Source: Takakia lepidozioides
Lineage: Eukaryota; Streptophyta; Takakiopsida; Takakiales; Takakiaceae
Assembly (NCBI GenBank): GCA_030704615.1
Contig: CM060732.1
Coordinates: 9,178,001-9,238,000 of the forward strand
Length of the DNA stretch: 60,000 nt
Direction: 5' to 3'
Part shown: positions 22,688-35,235 of the stretch, one piece after another
Numbering within the stretch: the first letter of the stretch is position 1
How the letters are laid out: each line of letters starts with the position of its first letter
Position numbers and translations under genes: made by a program
Notes under the pieces: generated by a model
Databases searched by the model: none
What the model saw: only the letters and a program-made list of their open reading frames with translations
What the model was told of the DNA's origin: nothing

Positions 22688-23020
22688 CTGCCATGCTTGG
22701 TGCACACACTCGCTTGCTACTTGATGCAAATTCCCAACTGTACCCCACAGTGGAATATGAACAGGCACATGAGGAAGCAAATCAGCCTTGTATGCCAATT
22801 GTCTGTCCTCATCAGGTGGTGGCCTATCATCTGCATGACTATTGCCCTCCAAGAGGTCACCACCCCAAGCCAGCATCCTTGAGAATGCAGCCAATGTGGG
22901 CATCATGTTCCTATGATCCACTGCTACATTCCCAATAAATGGGTCAGCCCATGAGTAGATGAAGTCTGGGTCATCGCTAAGGTACTTTCCCGGTATGAGG
23001 AAATGATACATGTACCTGAA
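22688..23020 (-). pseudogene. Unrecognised coding fragment fused to gypsy RT
   Basis: Minus-strand open frame with composition unlike the repeats: YMYHFLIPGKYLSDDPDFIY, ADPFIGNVAVDHRNMMPT, FSRMLAWGGDLLEGN, and continuing to HIPLWGTVGN. It runs head-on into the end of the reverse transcriptase fragment. I do not recognise the family. It is probably a captured or retroposed gene piece; a stray frame is less likely given its length and amino-acid mix. Confidence 0.35.
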
Positions 23021-23394
23021 TGACACACACACCCAAAATCCAGACAGTCAATCGATCTGATCAGGACATAGATCACACATCACGAAAAGGGTATTGGCAT
23101 GCAGGTCAGTAACACTGATAAACTAACGTTTGAAAGCCCGAATCAACCTTGCGTTGACGCAATGTTGATTTGAGCTGAAATGGAAAACACCAAATTTGGA
23201 GAACTGCACTTTCAACAAGCACCTACGAGAGGGAAGCCACATTCCAGCTTCGAATGACCTATTTCCGTGCCTCCTGACCCTATTTCCGTGGACACACAAT
23301 TGTCCGCTCATGTTTTTTTTTTTCCCGCTCATGTTCATGGCGCTCATGAAATAGCAGCCCCCCAACAGAGGTTCACTCAATCAGCTAACTTGCA

Positions 23395-24640
23395 AAATTC
23401 AACATGAAAATTTAGGGCCGATTCTGATAAGAGGGAAAAACAGGGTGAAATTTGTTGAGAAGGTGCCTTCATTAGCAGTGCCTGATTTTATCAATTGTGC
23501 TGCTGCTGCTGCGGCTTCCTGTTGACCATCTACCCATGCAAGTTTCTTGTAGCTATCCTTCCACAGGGAATCATAGGTAATCTGGAGCTTGAATCCCGCC
23601 TCTTGGATGAATCTGGACCCACACTCTATCCTTACTCCTTCAGCTATCCATGCCTCTGCACAAATCATGCATACATCATTGCCTTGCTGTTAGCAGCTGA
23701 TTAATGACAGCCTAGAATTGTTCCAGCAAACACCCCAACCCTACTTATCACAGTAGTTCCTATGCTGACTTGCATCTGCTTCCAACAGGCATTCACCTTT
23801 TTACCTGGATTGTTCCACCATGACTGGGGTCGGAAACGTATTCATTCCAGAGCTTCTCCTCGTCTCCGCTATCTGTTTTTCAATACTTTCCTGTTGCCAC
23901 GCTGGCAGTAACATGTCAAAATCACATTAAAACCACCATAGATCCACCAACAAACTAACTTGCAGAATTCAATTTAGGGCCGATTCTAATAAGAGGGAAA
24001 AACAGGGTGAAATGTGTTGAAGAAGGTGCCTTCATTAGCTCAGTGCCTTGTTCTATCAATTGCACTGTTGCCGTTGCTGTTTCCAGTTGACCATCTACCC
24101 ATTCTTGTATAAGCTATTGATCCACAGGGAATCAGAAGTAATCATGTGTTTGAAATCCAGCCATCTTGGATGAATCTAGACCTTTATCTCTGGTCCTTCA
24201 GCTATCCTTGTCTGTGTATAAATCATGAATACAGCCTCAGCCTTGCTGCTAGCAGCTGACACTGACGGCATGAAGTCTTCCAGCAAACACCCCAACCCTA
24301 CTTATGATAGTAGTTCGAATTCTGAATTGCATCTGCTAATTCTCTATGTAGTCCAACAGACATTCACCTTTTTGTCTCCATTGTCCCACCATTGACTGGG
24401 GTCGGAAAAGTGTTCATTCCAAAGCTTCTCCTCATCTCTGTTATCTATTTTTGGATACTTTCCTGCCACCACATCGGCAATAACTTGTCAAAGTCACTCC
24501 AAACCACCACAACACTTACAGAATTCAATATGCATCTCAAGGCTGATTTTGATGAGAGGGCAAAACAGGCTGAAATAGGTCAAAGAAGAAGATGTCCTCA
24601 CCAAATTGTCTTTGACCTTGTATCATGACCCATGGAGGAT
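23395..24640 (-). pseudogene. Tandem OSB-like (PDF motif) gene fragments
   Basis: Three consecutive copies (23395-23960, 23965-24510, and a partial one from about 24515) of one minus-strand gene piece. The middle copy gives LWNEHFSDPSQWWDNGDKK, then a ~185-bp intron, then IHPRWLDFKHMITSDSLWIN. The order W-QWWDN-K-(N)PR-DFKH-LW is the PDF motif of plant organellar single-stranded DNA-binding proteins (OSB1-4), which act on mitochondrial and plastid DNA. The first copy carries a 1-nt frameshift in the same motif but keeps DSLWKDSYKKLAWVDGQ and an Ala-rich tail. N-terminal targeting and OB-fold parts are absent, so none is functional alone. Confidence 0.6.
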
Positions 24641-25017
24641 TTGACCGACCATCAACCCAAAATGACCTCTTGTGTGTGTCAAACTGACTCTCCCAAGAAC
24701 CTTGTAAACATCAGGAAGAATACCAAATCATGGTACTAACAGGAGCCAAGAGCCCACATTTGCAGGATGGACAAACTTCTTCACATCGTACATTAAGAGA
24801 AAACCACACCTTGCGATTGCGGTTGTCCCACCATCGTGCAAATTCCAGCTGTGAGAGCTCCTGCAGTGTACTCATAATCTGCAAATGTCTCCATCTGCGA
24901 TCGGTGTGTGAAACCCTTCCGCACTCAAGGATGCGGGGACATCGTCATCCCTTCCCCCACGCTGCAAAACACCGCTCCCAGTTATTTTTCGGGCATTTCG
25001 GGCAGGTTCCAAAAATT

Positions 25018-25095
25018 TGACGACGATGACGTGGCTACGAAACGTGACGACGATGACATGGCGATGATGACATGGTGACGATGACATGACACTAT
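25018..25095 (+). repeat. GATGACATGG simple repeat
   Basis: Short degenerate array of GACGATGACATGG-like units (ACGATGACGTGG, ACGATGACATGG, GATGATGACATGG). Low-complexity DNA with no further signal. Confidence 0.7.
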
Positions 25096-25340
25096 GACAC
25101 CCTATTCCTGCTCTACGCTAAAATAGTTTACGACCTTCAGTCGTCGCTAGAATTAATAGTGAAACCGAGGTAAGAGGGGGTGGGGAGGATTTGACAAGGG
25201 CTCCGCCGAATGAGCCCAGGCTGCCGAAATCCAGCGAAACTACCGCCAGCTCGCACATGTCCATTAATTTCTTACATTATTCCTATTGTCTTCCGTCTTT
25301 TGCTCTGAGAATCGTGAACTTTTTTGGGGGGCACACCATA

Positions 25341-27370
25341 GTGGGATAGCCGGTTAGGCAGAAATTAATTCGGAAAAAAAGTGCCTAATCCAAATAGATT
25401 ATTTTTGGCAAGAGTGCCTAATTTTAAAAAAATTCTCTAAAAGTGCCTAATGGTATAAATATGAAATAGAAAAAAAATCTAAAAATCATATCCAGTTTTG
25501 ATGCTTATACTAACTCTAGATAACCTCCATAGATCCTTGCGTTGACTCAACTATCTCATCGTAGGTTGCCTCGTATCCAAGCTCTCCTTCGGACTCTGAA
25601 CTATCATTGAGATTAGGAAGGTCTTCATCTACAATATGAAGATTTGCCAAACATCTACTCATGCTATCAACTACACTGAGATCAAGATAAATGTCCGGGA
25701 CATCTTCCATAACAAGATCCATTTTCCAAGATATTATCGGAGGAGACAAACAAGTCGCTTGCAAAATTAGCTCTCATAGCCTCTCCCTGAAACATGTGTT
25801 TGAATGCACGTAGAATGCCACATTGTTCCCAGCCGCACAATCATCTCTGTATGACGTCCAACATGACACAAGCCTCCCACAACCAAAGAGTTGCCCACTC
25901 ACGCATCTTGGATACCTGTGTGATCACCTTCACCTCCGCGGCTGGAACACCCGTCTGTAATTGTCCTTGAATTTCCAGAGCAGACCACTTCTTGAATTGC
26001 TCTGCAAATGAACATTTCAAAGGTTGTTGTAATATCTCATCAACAGGTTGTAGCTTGGATGTGCAATTGGCAGGAATGAATTACACACATATATTTGGGT
26101 GGTTTTCTCGCATGTATATAGTAAACTCTGTCGACCTATGCACGCTCCAACAATCGATCAACCATATCATTTTCTGAGAAGAAAGCAATTCCAGGAGTGT
26201 CATTTCATTGACCAAGTAAGGTATAAGAATTGTCTTCAAAAAATCTCAATGCGCCGAGCATCGCTGCCATGAGGCAAAGACATTTTTGTCTTGCCCGTAA
26301 AGACCACCTGAAAAGGCAATAAATTGCCCGCAGCTCATGAAGATACACAAACCGTAACAGCTCTCTTATCCTTTACCCCAATGTTGCCACATCCTTACTA
26401 TTCCGTCTTTCCCATGTTCGTTCTCTAGCCATCGGGACTAAATAGCAGTTTGATCCATGTTGACAACAAGGCTCGCTGGAATAAAATTTTACAACAAGAT
26501 ACGCTATACGGTATGCCATTGTGGTACCCTGAGGTAGAGTTGAAATGTACCTTACGAGGCCGTCCTACCTTCCGCTTCTGCTTATGATATTCACTGCTCT
26601 AAGACGTCTGTACCTCTTCTACCTTTTCAAGAGCCTCCAAGTGCTCCTCTTGGGTTACTCTAAAAAACCTGGATAAAAGCATTGATTGCTTCATTCATGT
26701 ATCAATGGCACCAGGTGTTACCTACCAGATGTAAAAATACCTACACTCCATGTTGACCTTGTTTTCTTCTTGTAATATATGGCCCAAAAACTGGCGGGGA
26801 TCCTAAACCCTGTATCATCCTGTACCCTGTATCATTAAAAAAATAAACAAATCAATTTTACCCTAAAGAGGCCTAAACTTTACCTGATGAGTGCAGACTT
26901 GCAGAGGCAGCCTGCAGGTACAAGGCAACATGGCAGAGTACAACAGGGCAGAGGGCGAAGGAGCCCTGTCGACTTAGGGAAGAAGAAGGCCTGAGCCCAT
27001 TGTCACATTGTCACCTTTTTTAATTTCATCCTCCTCCATAGTCACCCTTTCGTCCCCCTTGCAGCCACCTTATTCATTTTTATTCAGTTTATCATCCAAA
27101 CCACTTCACTATTGAGAAATAACCAAAAAAAAAAGGAACGTAATGAACAATTGTTTTTGACCTCCCTCAAAAACTATTGTTGAGGTAATTATCTTTATAA
27201 AAAGAAACGACGTGTTGGACGTGTTATTTTTAGGTTTTCTTTTTAGTTGCCTAATTTGAAAAATTACACATCCAAGATGCCTAATTTAAATAATTTTCTC
27301 AAAAGTGCCTAACTGCCAAGCTCCCCAAAAATAATTATTAGGCAGGCGAGTGCCTAACCGGCTATCCCAC
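25341..27370 (-). mobile_element. pogo/Tc1-mariner-like transposon with 20-bp TIRs
   Basis: Perfect 20-bp terminal inverted repeats GTGGGATAGCCGGTTAGGCA (25341-25360, and its complement at 27351-27370) are bordered by TA on both sides (25339-25340, 27371-27372). The inferred empty site ACCATATGGT is itself a palindrome around the TA. Subterminal AAGTGCCTAAT motifs recur at both ends. The interior carries a decayed DDE_1-type transposase on the minus strand. Confidence 0.85.
25514..26480 (-). pseudogene. DDE_1 (pogo-type) transposase remnant
   Basis: One minus-strand frame reads NMDQTA (first Asp), then SRWLENEHGKDGIVRMW, IDCWSVHRSTEFTIYMREN (second Asp) and FIPANCTSKLQPVDEILQQ (third acidic site), matching the DDE_1 endonuclease of pogo/Tigger transposons. 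It ends in an acidic tail (NDSSESEGELGYEATYDE). Several in-frame stops interrupt it, and no helix-turn-helix region could be found upstream of about 26500. The remnant is not functional. Confidence 0.75.
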
Positions 27371-27417
27371 TATGGTATACAAGCCTTTTTTCGTGGACGT
27401 CCTTCGGCAGAATGGAC

Positions 27418-28120
27418 CAGTGTTGCACTGGTATGTGCCAGTAGGCCTGGGTATGTGCACTGGTATGAGTAAGGGTATTGTAGAACATACCAGTTGGGTA
27501 TGTCTTGGGGCATATACCCCGGCTATACCATGGACCCGGGTTTTGAACACTAGACCTAACCCCCACCTATCGTACCAGTCTAAGTATGAACTACTTTCAT
27601 ACTCCGCTTGAGACCCGTATTGAGGATTGATGAACCTGGTATGTATAATGATACAATAGGGGGTAGAAGGTATGGCGTACAATGATCAGCATACAAGGTA
27701 CAATATGCAGGATTTCTTCAGTTTGTCATGGTATCGAGCTTTTCTCCTATTTTTGTTGCAATCCAGCCTTACAATACAAGGACCTTCACTAATTTATGAG
27801 CAATACAAATTAGTTTGCATGGGCATGTGTGACTGCAAGTTTTTTTTACCTTTTGTATGTCGCCCTCAATCTGGTTTTAATTTCAGCTTTGAATACAGCA
27901 TGATGACTGTTAGGGTATACCATACCATTGCACATGCTCCCCATATGTCATTTGAGTTTTTGCCATACCCATGCCTCTGACCATGGTATACCCTCACATA
28001 CCATGGTCCCAGGCAAATACCCATACCCATCCTATAACCTACCCCCGGCCCTACCAGTTGGACCCAAGAGCCAAGTTGGACCTACCGGTATGTCAAAATG
28101 GACATACCAGTACAACACTG
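27418..28120. mobile_element. Non-autonomous hAT-like element, 8-bp TSD GAATGGAC
   Basis: Ends CAGTGTTGCACTGGTATGT and the inverted counterpart ACATACCAGTACAACACTG pair with one mismatch. Both sides carry GAATGGAC (27410-27417 and 28121-28128), a perfect 8-bp target duplication as hAT transposons leave. The interior is rich in ATACC/GGTAT motifs and holds no transposase. The TIR resembles that of the element at 58459-59737. Confidence 0.85.
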
Positions 28121-28653
28121 GAATGGACTACCTACTGACATATTACTCAGTGTAATCGGCGGGGCAGATGACATTCTGCCCGGTTCTCCTGCCGGTCTCG
28201 AAAAAGTATCTCGCCTTGCCGTGGTCGCGGCAGGCAGCGTAATGGACTGCGCTAAGAAGGTCCACTTGTCCTCCTTGTAACTTTTGTATAGGGCCTAGGC
28301 ACGAGGAGTGGGGGCGTTCTCGGAATGAGCGCCCTGCACGAGGTGGGGGACTCATTACTTGAGGTTGGGCATCCCACTGTACCGGGCCATCTTGCATTGA
28401 TGAGCATTTCTGAAAGATACAAGAGCCAGATGGCGATGGCTGGGCTCTTTGGCGGTGTCGAGTGCTCGTGTGGGATGGAGTCATTGTGTCTCTCGAGATA
28501 ATTTTGACAGGCCGACTGACACAAGCTGTGAGTGACGAGAAACCGGTGAGAACTCGCATGTCCTTTTACTGAACTCGCGTTTCCACGACCTTTAGGCTTA
28601 GGATTTAGGCAATCTTTAGCGGTTACTGTAGCAGACGACTCCAGCATCAGCAA

Positions 28654-29802
28654 TCAATGATTTGCCCGAGAAAAGCATGCTCGTTGGAAGAATGCGCGTC
28701 CATTGTCTATTTCTTGTAGATATTTCTCTCTCAAAGTTTCTCGAGTTCACCAGGCCAACGTCCGGGGAGAACCGGCAGCCAGTTACATGCTAGCCGACTG
28801 AATTCCAGAATTTCCGAATGAAATATGAAACCTCAGGAAATGGATCTGAGGGAAAAATGGCCGAAGTGGAAATCAACCGGTGCCCTACTTTTAGGAAGGA
28901 TATTTGCCTTTCCATTTCATTACAGACAGGAAATCTGCCTTAGTTGGCAAGGCCTGGACGGATTCCGGCCCTTCTTATATTATAAAAAATGGAAATGGCC
29001 GTCGAAGTCCACCACATGGCAGAAATCCAACGTGCCAGGCCGGGTTACATCCAAGGAAGGGCGTTTAGGTGAAAAAATATTGAACTCAAAGAGGGCGGGC
29101 CCGCGGGCAAACCCTACTAAGTTTGGACGTTGCTCTCGCAGCCCCAGCCCCACGCCTGCTTGCACTCGCTGCCTGCTATCACAGCTCACCTGTCCACGCG
29201 GGTTCAATACTTGGCCTCCATGTGGTTTGAAGGCATTGACAGGTCCAACTTCTATAAGGATACAATGTTCTTCACTTGTTTGAATTGCTTAAAACTGGTT
29301 GTGATTATTTATTATTATTATTATTTACTTATTGTTGTGCATTTGACACTTGTGTTGTCAACCGATTGATATTTATAAGGGCCGGATTTATAGCTGAACA
29401 CAAATAAAATCATTAGGAATATTACCGGTTGTAAAGAAATTATCTCATAAATTGACAGGGTATAGTTACCACTAAGGGGCAGCAACCGACTGCCCAACCC
29501 ACTTAGCCGATTGCTGCTGGGAATCAGGGGCTACTGGCTGGTTCAACTGAAATTATTTCCCGGACGCTGCACCAGGCATTATCGCGGATCCGTGTATCGA
29601 GGATGTTGTGGAACTTTCACGTGGTCGAGTACTCTTGAATTCCACACCTGTCTACCTAATAGAATACTTGCACGAATGTCGAGGACACCATGTGCATAGA
29701 TGTTTTCAGTTGCCGTGGCAATTGTTGTAATAATTCAGTACTTCAGAGCAGTATACCTACAAATTAGTGGGATCCATACCATCACGATGTTGTTATTGTC
29801 AG
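28654..29802. other. Single-copy stretch, promoter-like piece at 28974
   Basis: No repeat family and no recognised domain. An AT box TATATTATAAAAAATG near 28975 followed by a CT/C-rich leader-like stretch (about 29120-29200) could be a plus-strand promoter and 5' leader for the candidate exon at 29803. This is inference from composition only. Confidence 0.25.
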
Positions 29803-29986
29803 ATAACGCAACCTGAACTTGGGCCCATGGACCTGCTAGGAGCCCTAGACGGTATGTGGCGAAGCCTAAATACGTGCGTCTTATCAACTGTGCGATTGGG
29901 AAGACCTGCACTGACGTCCTCCGTTCTCTTTGATATCCCAGTTGACAAAATAGACGTCAATGTTGAACTCCAGGATCGCTACTTAG
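29803..29986 (+). CDS. Candidate host-gene exon, family unrecognised
   Basis: A 184-nt open block bounded by a good acceptor (TTGTTATTGTCAG) and donor (GTGAGTG). It encodes ELGPMDLLGALDGMWRSLN, CVLSTVRLGRPALTSSVLF and DIPVDKIDVNVELQDRYLG. Splice signals and amino-acid mix suggest a real internal exon of a single-copy gene. Partner exons were not identified with confidence in the following 4 kb, and no domain is recognised. Confidence 0.35.
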
Positions 29987-32900
29987 GTGAGTGAAGACCC
30001 ACCCAGGCTTGCATTCTGCTTGGTGCAAAAGTTGCACAATAAATTCCATAGATTCGAAGACTGTCATGGTTTTGAACATGTGGAAGAAGAACACACTTAG
30101 TAATTAGTTGCCATTTGCAAAGATATTGGAATGTTCCAGAACGGTGAGCATGAAGCGCTAATATGCAGAAATCAGAACTGAAGTGGAATCGTAGACTAAT
30201 TTCTCCACTGCAACTTGTTCCAAGAGAAAATGTAGAGTCACGTTCAGATAGATGCGCACTTTGAAAGTGAGTTCGCCTTTGCATGCCTCATGAAATTAGG
30301 TGAATGCAGAAGATGCACATGGAGGAGCTTAGTACTTACATTTGGACGAAACATGGAAGAGTGGAAGAAAGACGAAGATCTGAAGGTTATGGATATTGAG
30401 GGAGATCCCTGAGTGCACAGACACATGTACATAGCTGTCTCAGCACTAACTAGTTCAAAGGTATGTTGTACAGGCACGTCAATTGAAGGCCACCTCCGAG
30501 GGTACTAAGTATCATGCTAATCCTCTTCTCCGACACTTAAGCCGATTGAAAATCGCCTCCCCCCGGGATAATGTGGCTCATGTCGGATACTAGTAAGCTT
30601 GTGTCCTCTTGATGCCATGTATCATGAATATGTAGATATGATTATTCTCGATGGAACCGCATGGGTATTCTTTTCGAGCCGGGTGATCTCAAGAGAAGTA
30701 GTCTGCTGTTTGTTTTGTTTGAAGAAACCTGAGGCCAACAATAGTCAGGCGTGCTCGTAACTGAGGTCGTCCAGGGGTTTGTTGTGAATATAAGCGCTAA
30801 GAGAGATGACATGTAGGAGATGAACAAACTAAGAATCATCCATCGTTCTGGTAATAGATGAATAAGAGGATGTGTTTTATGGATGACAAAATGTTGTCGA
30901 TGTGAGGAAGGCCAATCTTTGAGAGAAGCGTTGAGGGGTAAGAAGGTGGAGACACTTTTGTAGAATGACCGAAACCCTAAGCAAAATTGAGCGAAGTGCA
31001 CATCCTGGAAGGAGACCTCGTGCCAGCGTGCTGGCCATGTGGAACTGCGAATGTCGGTTGCATTCGATCAGTCCTGCCAGCTTTGTCGCCATGTGGAAGG
31101 TTGAGGACGGTGGGAACGTCAGTTCGACCACGTATTTGCATATCGATCTATTGTATAAGGCTCCGTTTGTGCCTCAATTCAGGTGGCTTTGCCAAAGCGT
31201 TCGTCGAGTATGCAGGGAGAAGTTTGTCCTTGCGAGTGCACCAGGTACGGCGAACTAGAAAGATTCACTTTTGCTGAACCTAATGTTCCAGCAGATTTGC
31301 AAGAAAAGCGAGCTGTGACCGTACTAGTCGTCATCTTCCGAACTTTGTCCGCACTACGGTCACGATGCACGGTTGACGTCATTAATGTAATTCGGCACCA
31401 TCGTGAATGACATGTTGCAGATGGTATTACTATTCTGACACGACGTTGATGTACTCTGGAACTGGGGGAGATGTCCAGATAACAGTTCTAACTGGAGTTT
31501 CTTATTCTTCTGTCAATCGAGGAAATTTTGATAGACTGATGGTTGCAAATGTGCAGTTGATAAGTTACTCGTTTTGCGCAGTTTCAGTGTGCAGGAAGTT
31601 GACACGAGACTTCAGAAGGACAGTCACCCAGTCAGTCGCGAGATTCTACTGCTGACAGGTACGTTATGAAGCAGGAGTTTGCTAGAGAGCTCGTACAAGT
31701 CTGTGCGATGAGTAAATCCTGGTTTGTCTGGCTATGTTCCACCTCAAACATGTGCTTCGTTTTGCAAGATGTCCTCACTGACTTAACGGTTAGAAATTAG
31801 GTTAGGAAGAGTGTAAGGGCCTATTTTTCCGTATCTCGTATGACAGCTGAGTTCATGGAGAGAACTAAGCAGTGAGTGGACGCTGTAGTGATGCGCATGA
31901 CCACTGACCTACTTACTGGCTTGTCACTCAGTTGACTTACCTGGAGGTGCCTGGAGGAGTTAAACCACATGTTGAAGTCTTACTAATTTCGTAATAATGC
32001 TGTCTCAAGAAAAATGAACTTAGTGGTGTCTTCACATCTGCTGATGAGGGATAGCACAAAAGAAGGTACGAGTGAGTTTCCGTACACAGGGTTGGTCTTG
32101 TTGCTACCATTGTTGATTTAGGTGCGCTGAGAATAATTGATGATAGGTCAATATTCTCCAAGTTTCACACTGTATGCAGGTTGATGTGTGGTTTATTTTA
32201 CTAATGTTACATGCCTCAATCCAGAGCTGTTTTTCTTGTCATGTATACAGTCCTTACTATTGGTGCATTTAAAGTGGTCTTGCCATCTTAGAAGGACTTG
32301 TACACGCAGTGAATGTCTTTCTTCATGAAAGCACAGTGTGCAATGTACTGAAAAATATCTGTTTTTGTTGTCTGCATTGCAGCTATCTTCAGTACTGTCT
32401 GTAGACTTCTGGTGTCCCACTGTATTGTATGTCTTTTAATACCTGATACAGTGCTAGGATATGTCAGTGAATCTCTTGTCCATCCAATTGTTGTTACTGA
32501 GGATGTTTGCTTGCTCGAGAACTGTGAAGGTTATACTGTGAAGCTTGCCAACCTCCAGAAAACATCAGCTTTAATTCTGCCTGTTTCCAGAGTCTCTTCC
32601 AGCTTCTGTCTGAAAGAACTGCGGTTATCTAGCTAGTCCTCTGACCAGCTAGTCCTCTTCTCTCTTCAGTATACAGCCTAATCCATTTCTTGATCTATAT
32701 GATAGTAATATGTTTTGTGGCATTGTGCTTGCCGTTTGTTGAACTCTGCAGAGAATCAAACTCTCTTTTATCCGTTAACAAGACACTGCACTGCCATTGT
32801 TTCTGGCTGGAAAGTTCTTTTTTCTCTCAGATGACCTCTCCCTGCGGATCTGCACACTAAAGCCTGACAGTCCTCTCTCAGAAAAGGATCTTCTTTCTGG

Positions 32901-35235
32901 AAGTAGGTTTGCAGAATAGAATCTCTCTCTTTAACTTCTGTAGGCTAACAATGGCTCCAGACACTGCAATGCCATTGTCTCTGGTTGGAAAATTCCTTTC
33001 TCTCTCTCATGCACTGAGTGGACCTCTGCCTGCTGTTCTGCATACTAGACCCTGAGAGTCATTTCTCTCTCAGAAAATTACCTGCTTCAGGAAGTAAGCC
33101 TACACACACAGGTTGGTCTAGTTGCTATCGTTGTAAATACATGGTCTGCAATGTGGTGTTAGATATGTCATTTTGTCCACGACCTGGCAGCTATCTTCCA
33201 CAGCAGGCATACAAAGGTACATCTGGTGTCCCAAGTTGGTCTTCATACTCGATATAGTGCTATGCTATTTTCTTGAAGCTCAAGTCCTTCCAGTTGTTGT
33301 AACTGGTTCTGATTGAGGACTTCCCTTGATATTGGCGCAGTTGTCACTTACCTTAAGAGTTTTTTGCAATATCTTTCCAGGAGGGCTTTCGATCAACTTA
33401 GCTTTTCTGCATGGAGGCTATGCAACTGCGTTTTCCACTTGCAGGACCTTTTACTAGTAGTAAATTTCTAGATACTACTGGACTTTGCAGTAAGCTCTAA
33501 CTTGCGCATTGCATGTGTGTTGGAGTAAAGGTTCTTTCATTATTGACCTTAGTATGCTACTGTTGTCATGTACAACTGCAATGATTAACTCCAGATTAGT
33601 TTTTTCAATGCCACTGGCTCTTCCCACCCTCATCCATCTCTCTCTCATTATTTTTTTTGCTGCCAGTTAGCTACTGTGGAGTGTACAAGTCCTTCTAATT
33701 TACCAGTTCAATATAGCTACCATTTCTTTGATACGTGTTTCCCCTGCGCTAATGTGTCTGATCGGGTCAAGTCTTCAAATGACTACTTCACTTTAACCCT
33801 ACAATTTTTTCTGGCCTGCAGGCGATTACAGCATCTTTGCCCTAGAAGCCTTTGTTATATGATGCATATTCCTCAGTGGCTTAAACTTTCACTCTGCTTC
33901 TACCACACTGGAGCAGTTCGCCTTTAATGGAGTTACCCGCACAATCATGACCGTTGCTTCTCTCACCACTACTGCAACATGGGAAAATCAAACAAGAGCT
34001 TTACTGATTTTCTCCAAAAGTACCAAGGTTATTGCTTTAAAGCACAGGGTAATGCAGGGACCATCACATCAAATTTCTTCTCTAATGGTAAGATGTTACT
34101 GCCCCTTCAGCTGCCTGATCTGTTTCCAGTGAGTGTATGTGTGTCACTCGGTGTGGGTCATAATTAGCTGCTGCATATATTGTGGTCGTCAGTTAGTGGA
34201 CTATCATCCTTAATCACTGTTTGTTTCATGCTTGTCCTTTCAAACTTTGCCATGCGATTTCTCTGTCAATGAACTTGGATTCTATTTATGTATGGCCGAC
34301 CCTTGAGCTGGGTCATTCTTATATTAAGAGTGAGGTTGAATCACGCGTTTGTACTGCATTTGAAACGTCTATTACATCACAGAAATACGATAAGGGTAAA
34401 TTTCCAGAGGAGTTGTGCCCAATGGTTCACCAATCATGGATGGTGGTTCTAAAACTGTCAGACCTACAGTATATGCTATGGTGTAATGACTACTGGAAGG
34501 TGGCTGGCATGAAAATGCTGTTCTGTTTTAAGTATAGGTAGTAAGTTTTAACAGTATTATTCCCTAATAGTGCGCAGGGAAGGTCAAGATGCTCACAGTT
34601 CTGTATGATTGAAGCGGCCCTAGAAAGATACTTCATTGTGCCAGTCATCATATCAGGTTAGACGCTGCCAAACCCGCTCGGTAGTAAAATCAAGCTAGAA
34701 TCACTACTGGCTATTTTCACTGATCAAGCAGGATGTTGGCTGACCTACTAAGGAGTATTCGCTTTTGAGTACAGAATCCTCCGGCTATGAGCTTCCTTTT
34801 TATAAACTCGTAACGACCAAGGACAGGGGAGCTCTGGAACCTCCTCTGATTTAGGGTTTCTTGCCATATGATTTAGATCGGATATTATGTCTCTGTCCTG
34901 CTTTGCGGCTTCTTTCCCACAGGAAGATTTGGTCATGTCTGTTAGTGGGCCTGTGGTTCCCTGATAGTTTCAGGATATGATGTGTCTGTAAGCATGAAGA
35001 TTAACGGATAGTTACCTTACCCTCCTGATGAGTTGTTGTTTCCTCAGCTACAGTTCTTCCTGTTCTGTATAGTTCTAAGGCTACTCTCTTGCAGAATGTC
35101 GTGCAGACATTCCCCTTCCAGTCTGAGCTGTCCCAAAGTCAGCGTGGATAGGTCGGTTGACAGTCCATCCTGAGCCTCTCCATTGGACAAGGCCAGCTAC
35201 TACCACGTGGCAATGGACTTAATTATTAACATTAA
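29987..35235. other. Mostly single-copy DNA, no confident gene
   Basis: Composition is uniform with only short scattered frames, which looks like intron or intergenic DNA of a host gene. Short open pieces at 33979-34167 (SNKSFTDFLQKYQGYCFKAQ) and 34221-34541 could be exons but lack convincing partners. Apart from the duplication at 32760-33100 I see no repeats, RNA genes or transposon ends. Confidence 0.4.
32760..33100 (+). repeat. Direct duplication of ~190 bp
   Basis: The segment beginning CACTGCACTGCCATTGTTTC (about 32786) recurs from about 32964 as CACTGCAATGCCATTGTCTC. The copies share GGAAA(G/A)TTC, TTCTCTCTC, CCTGACAGTC/CCTGAGAGTC and a GGAAGTA end. They are diverged and non-coding. 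Confidence 0.65.

Larger units (their letters stand above)
25270..28560 (-). pseudogene. Candidate host exon split by two transposons
   Basis: With the elements at 27418-28120 and 25341-27370 (and one copy of each target duplication) removed in thought, one minus-strand frame stays open. It runs from an acceptor near 28297 (CCTAG, then ALYKSYKEDKWTFLAQS) through MSVGSPFCRRTSTKKGLYT and across the second junction to EQKTEDNRNN, then a GTAAGA donor near 25272. That is roughly 94 codons without a stop across two unrelated insertions. An upstream open part (DTMTPSHTSTRHRQR to PVQWDAQPQ, before GTAATG) may be the preceding exon. I do not recognise the protein. The support is frame continuity only. 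Confidence 0.4.
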
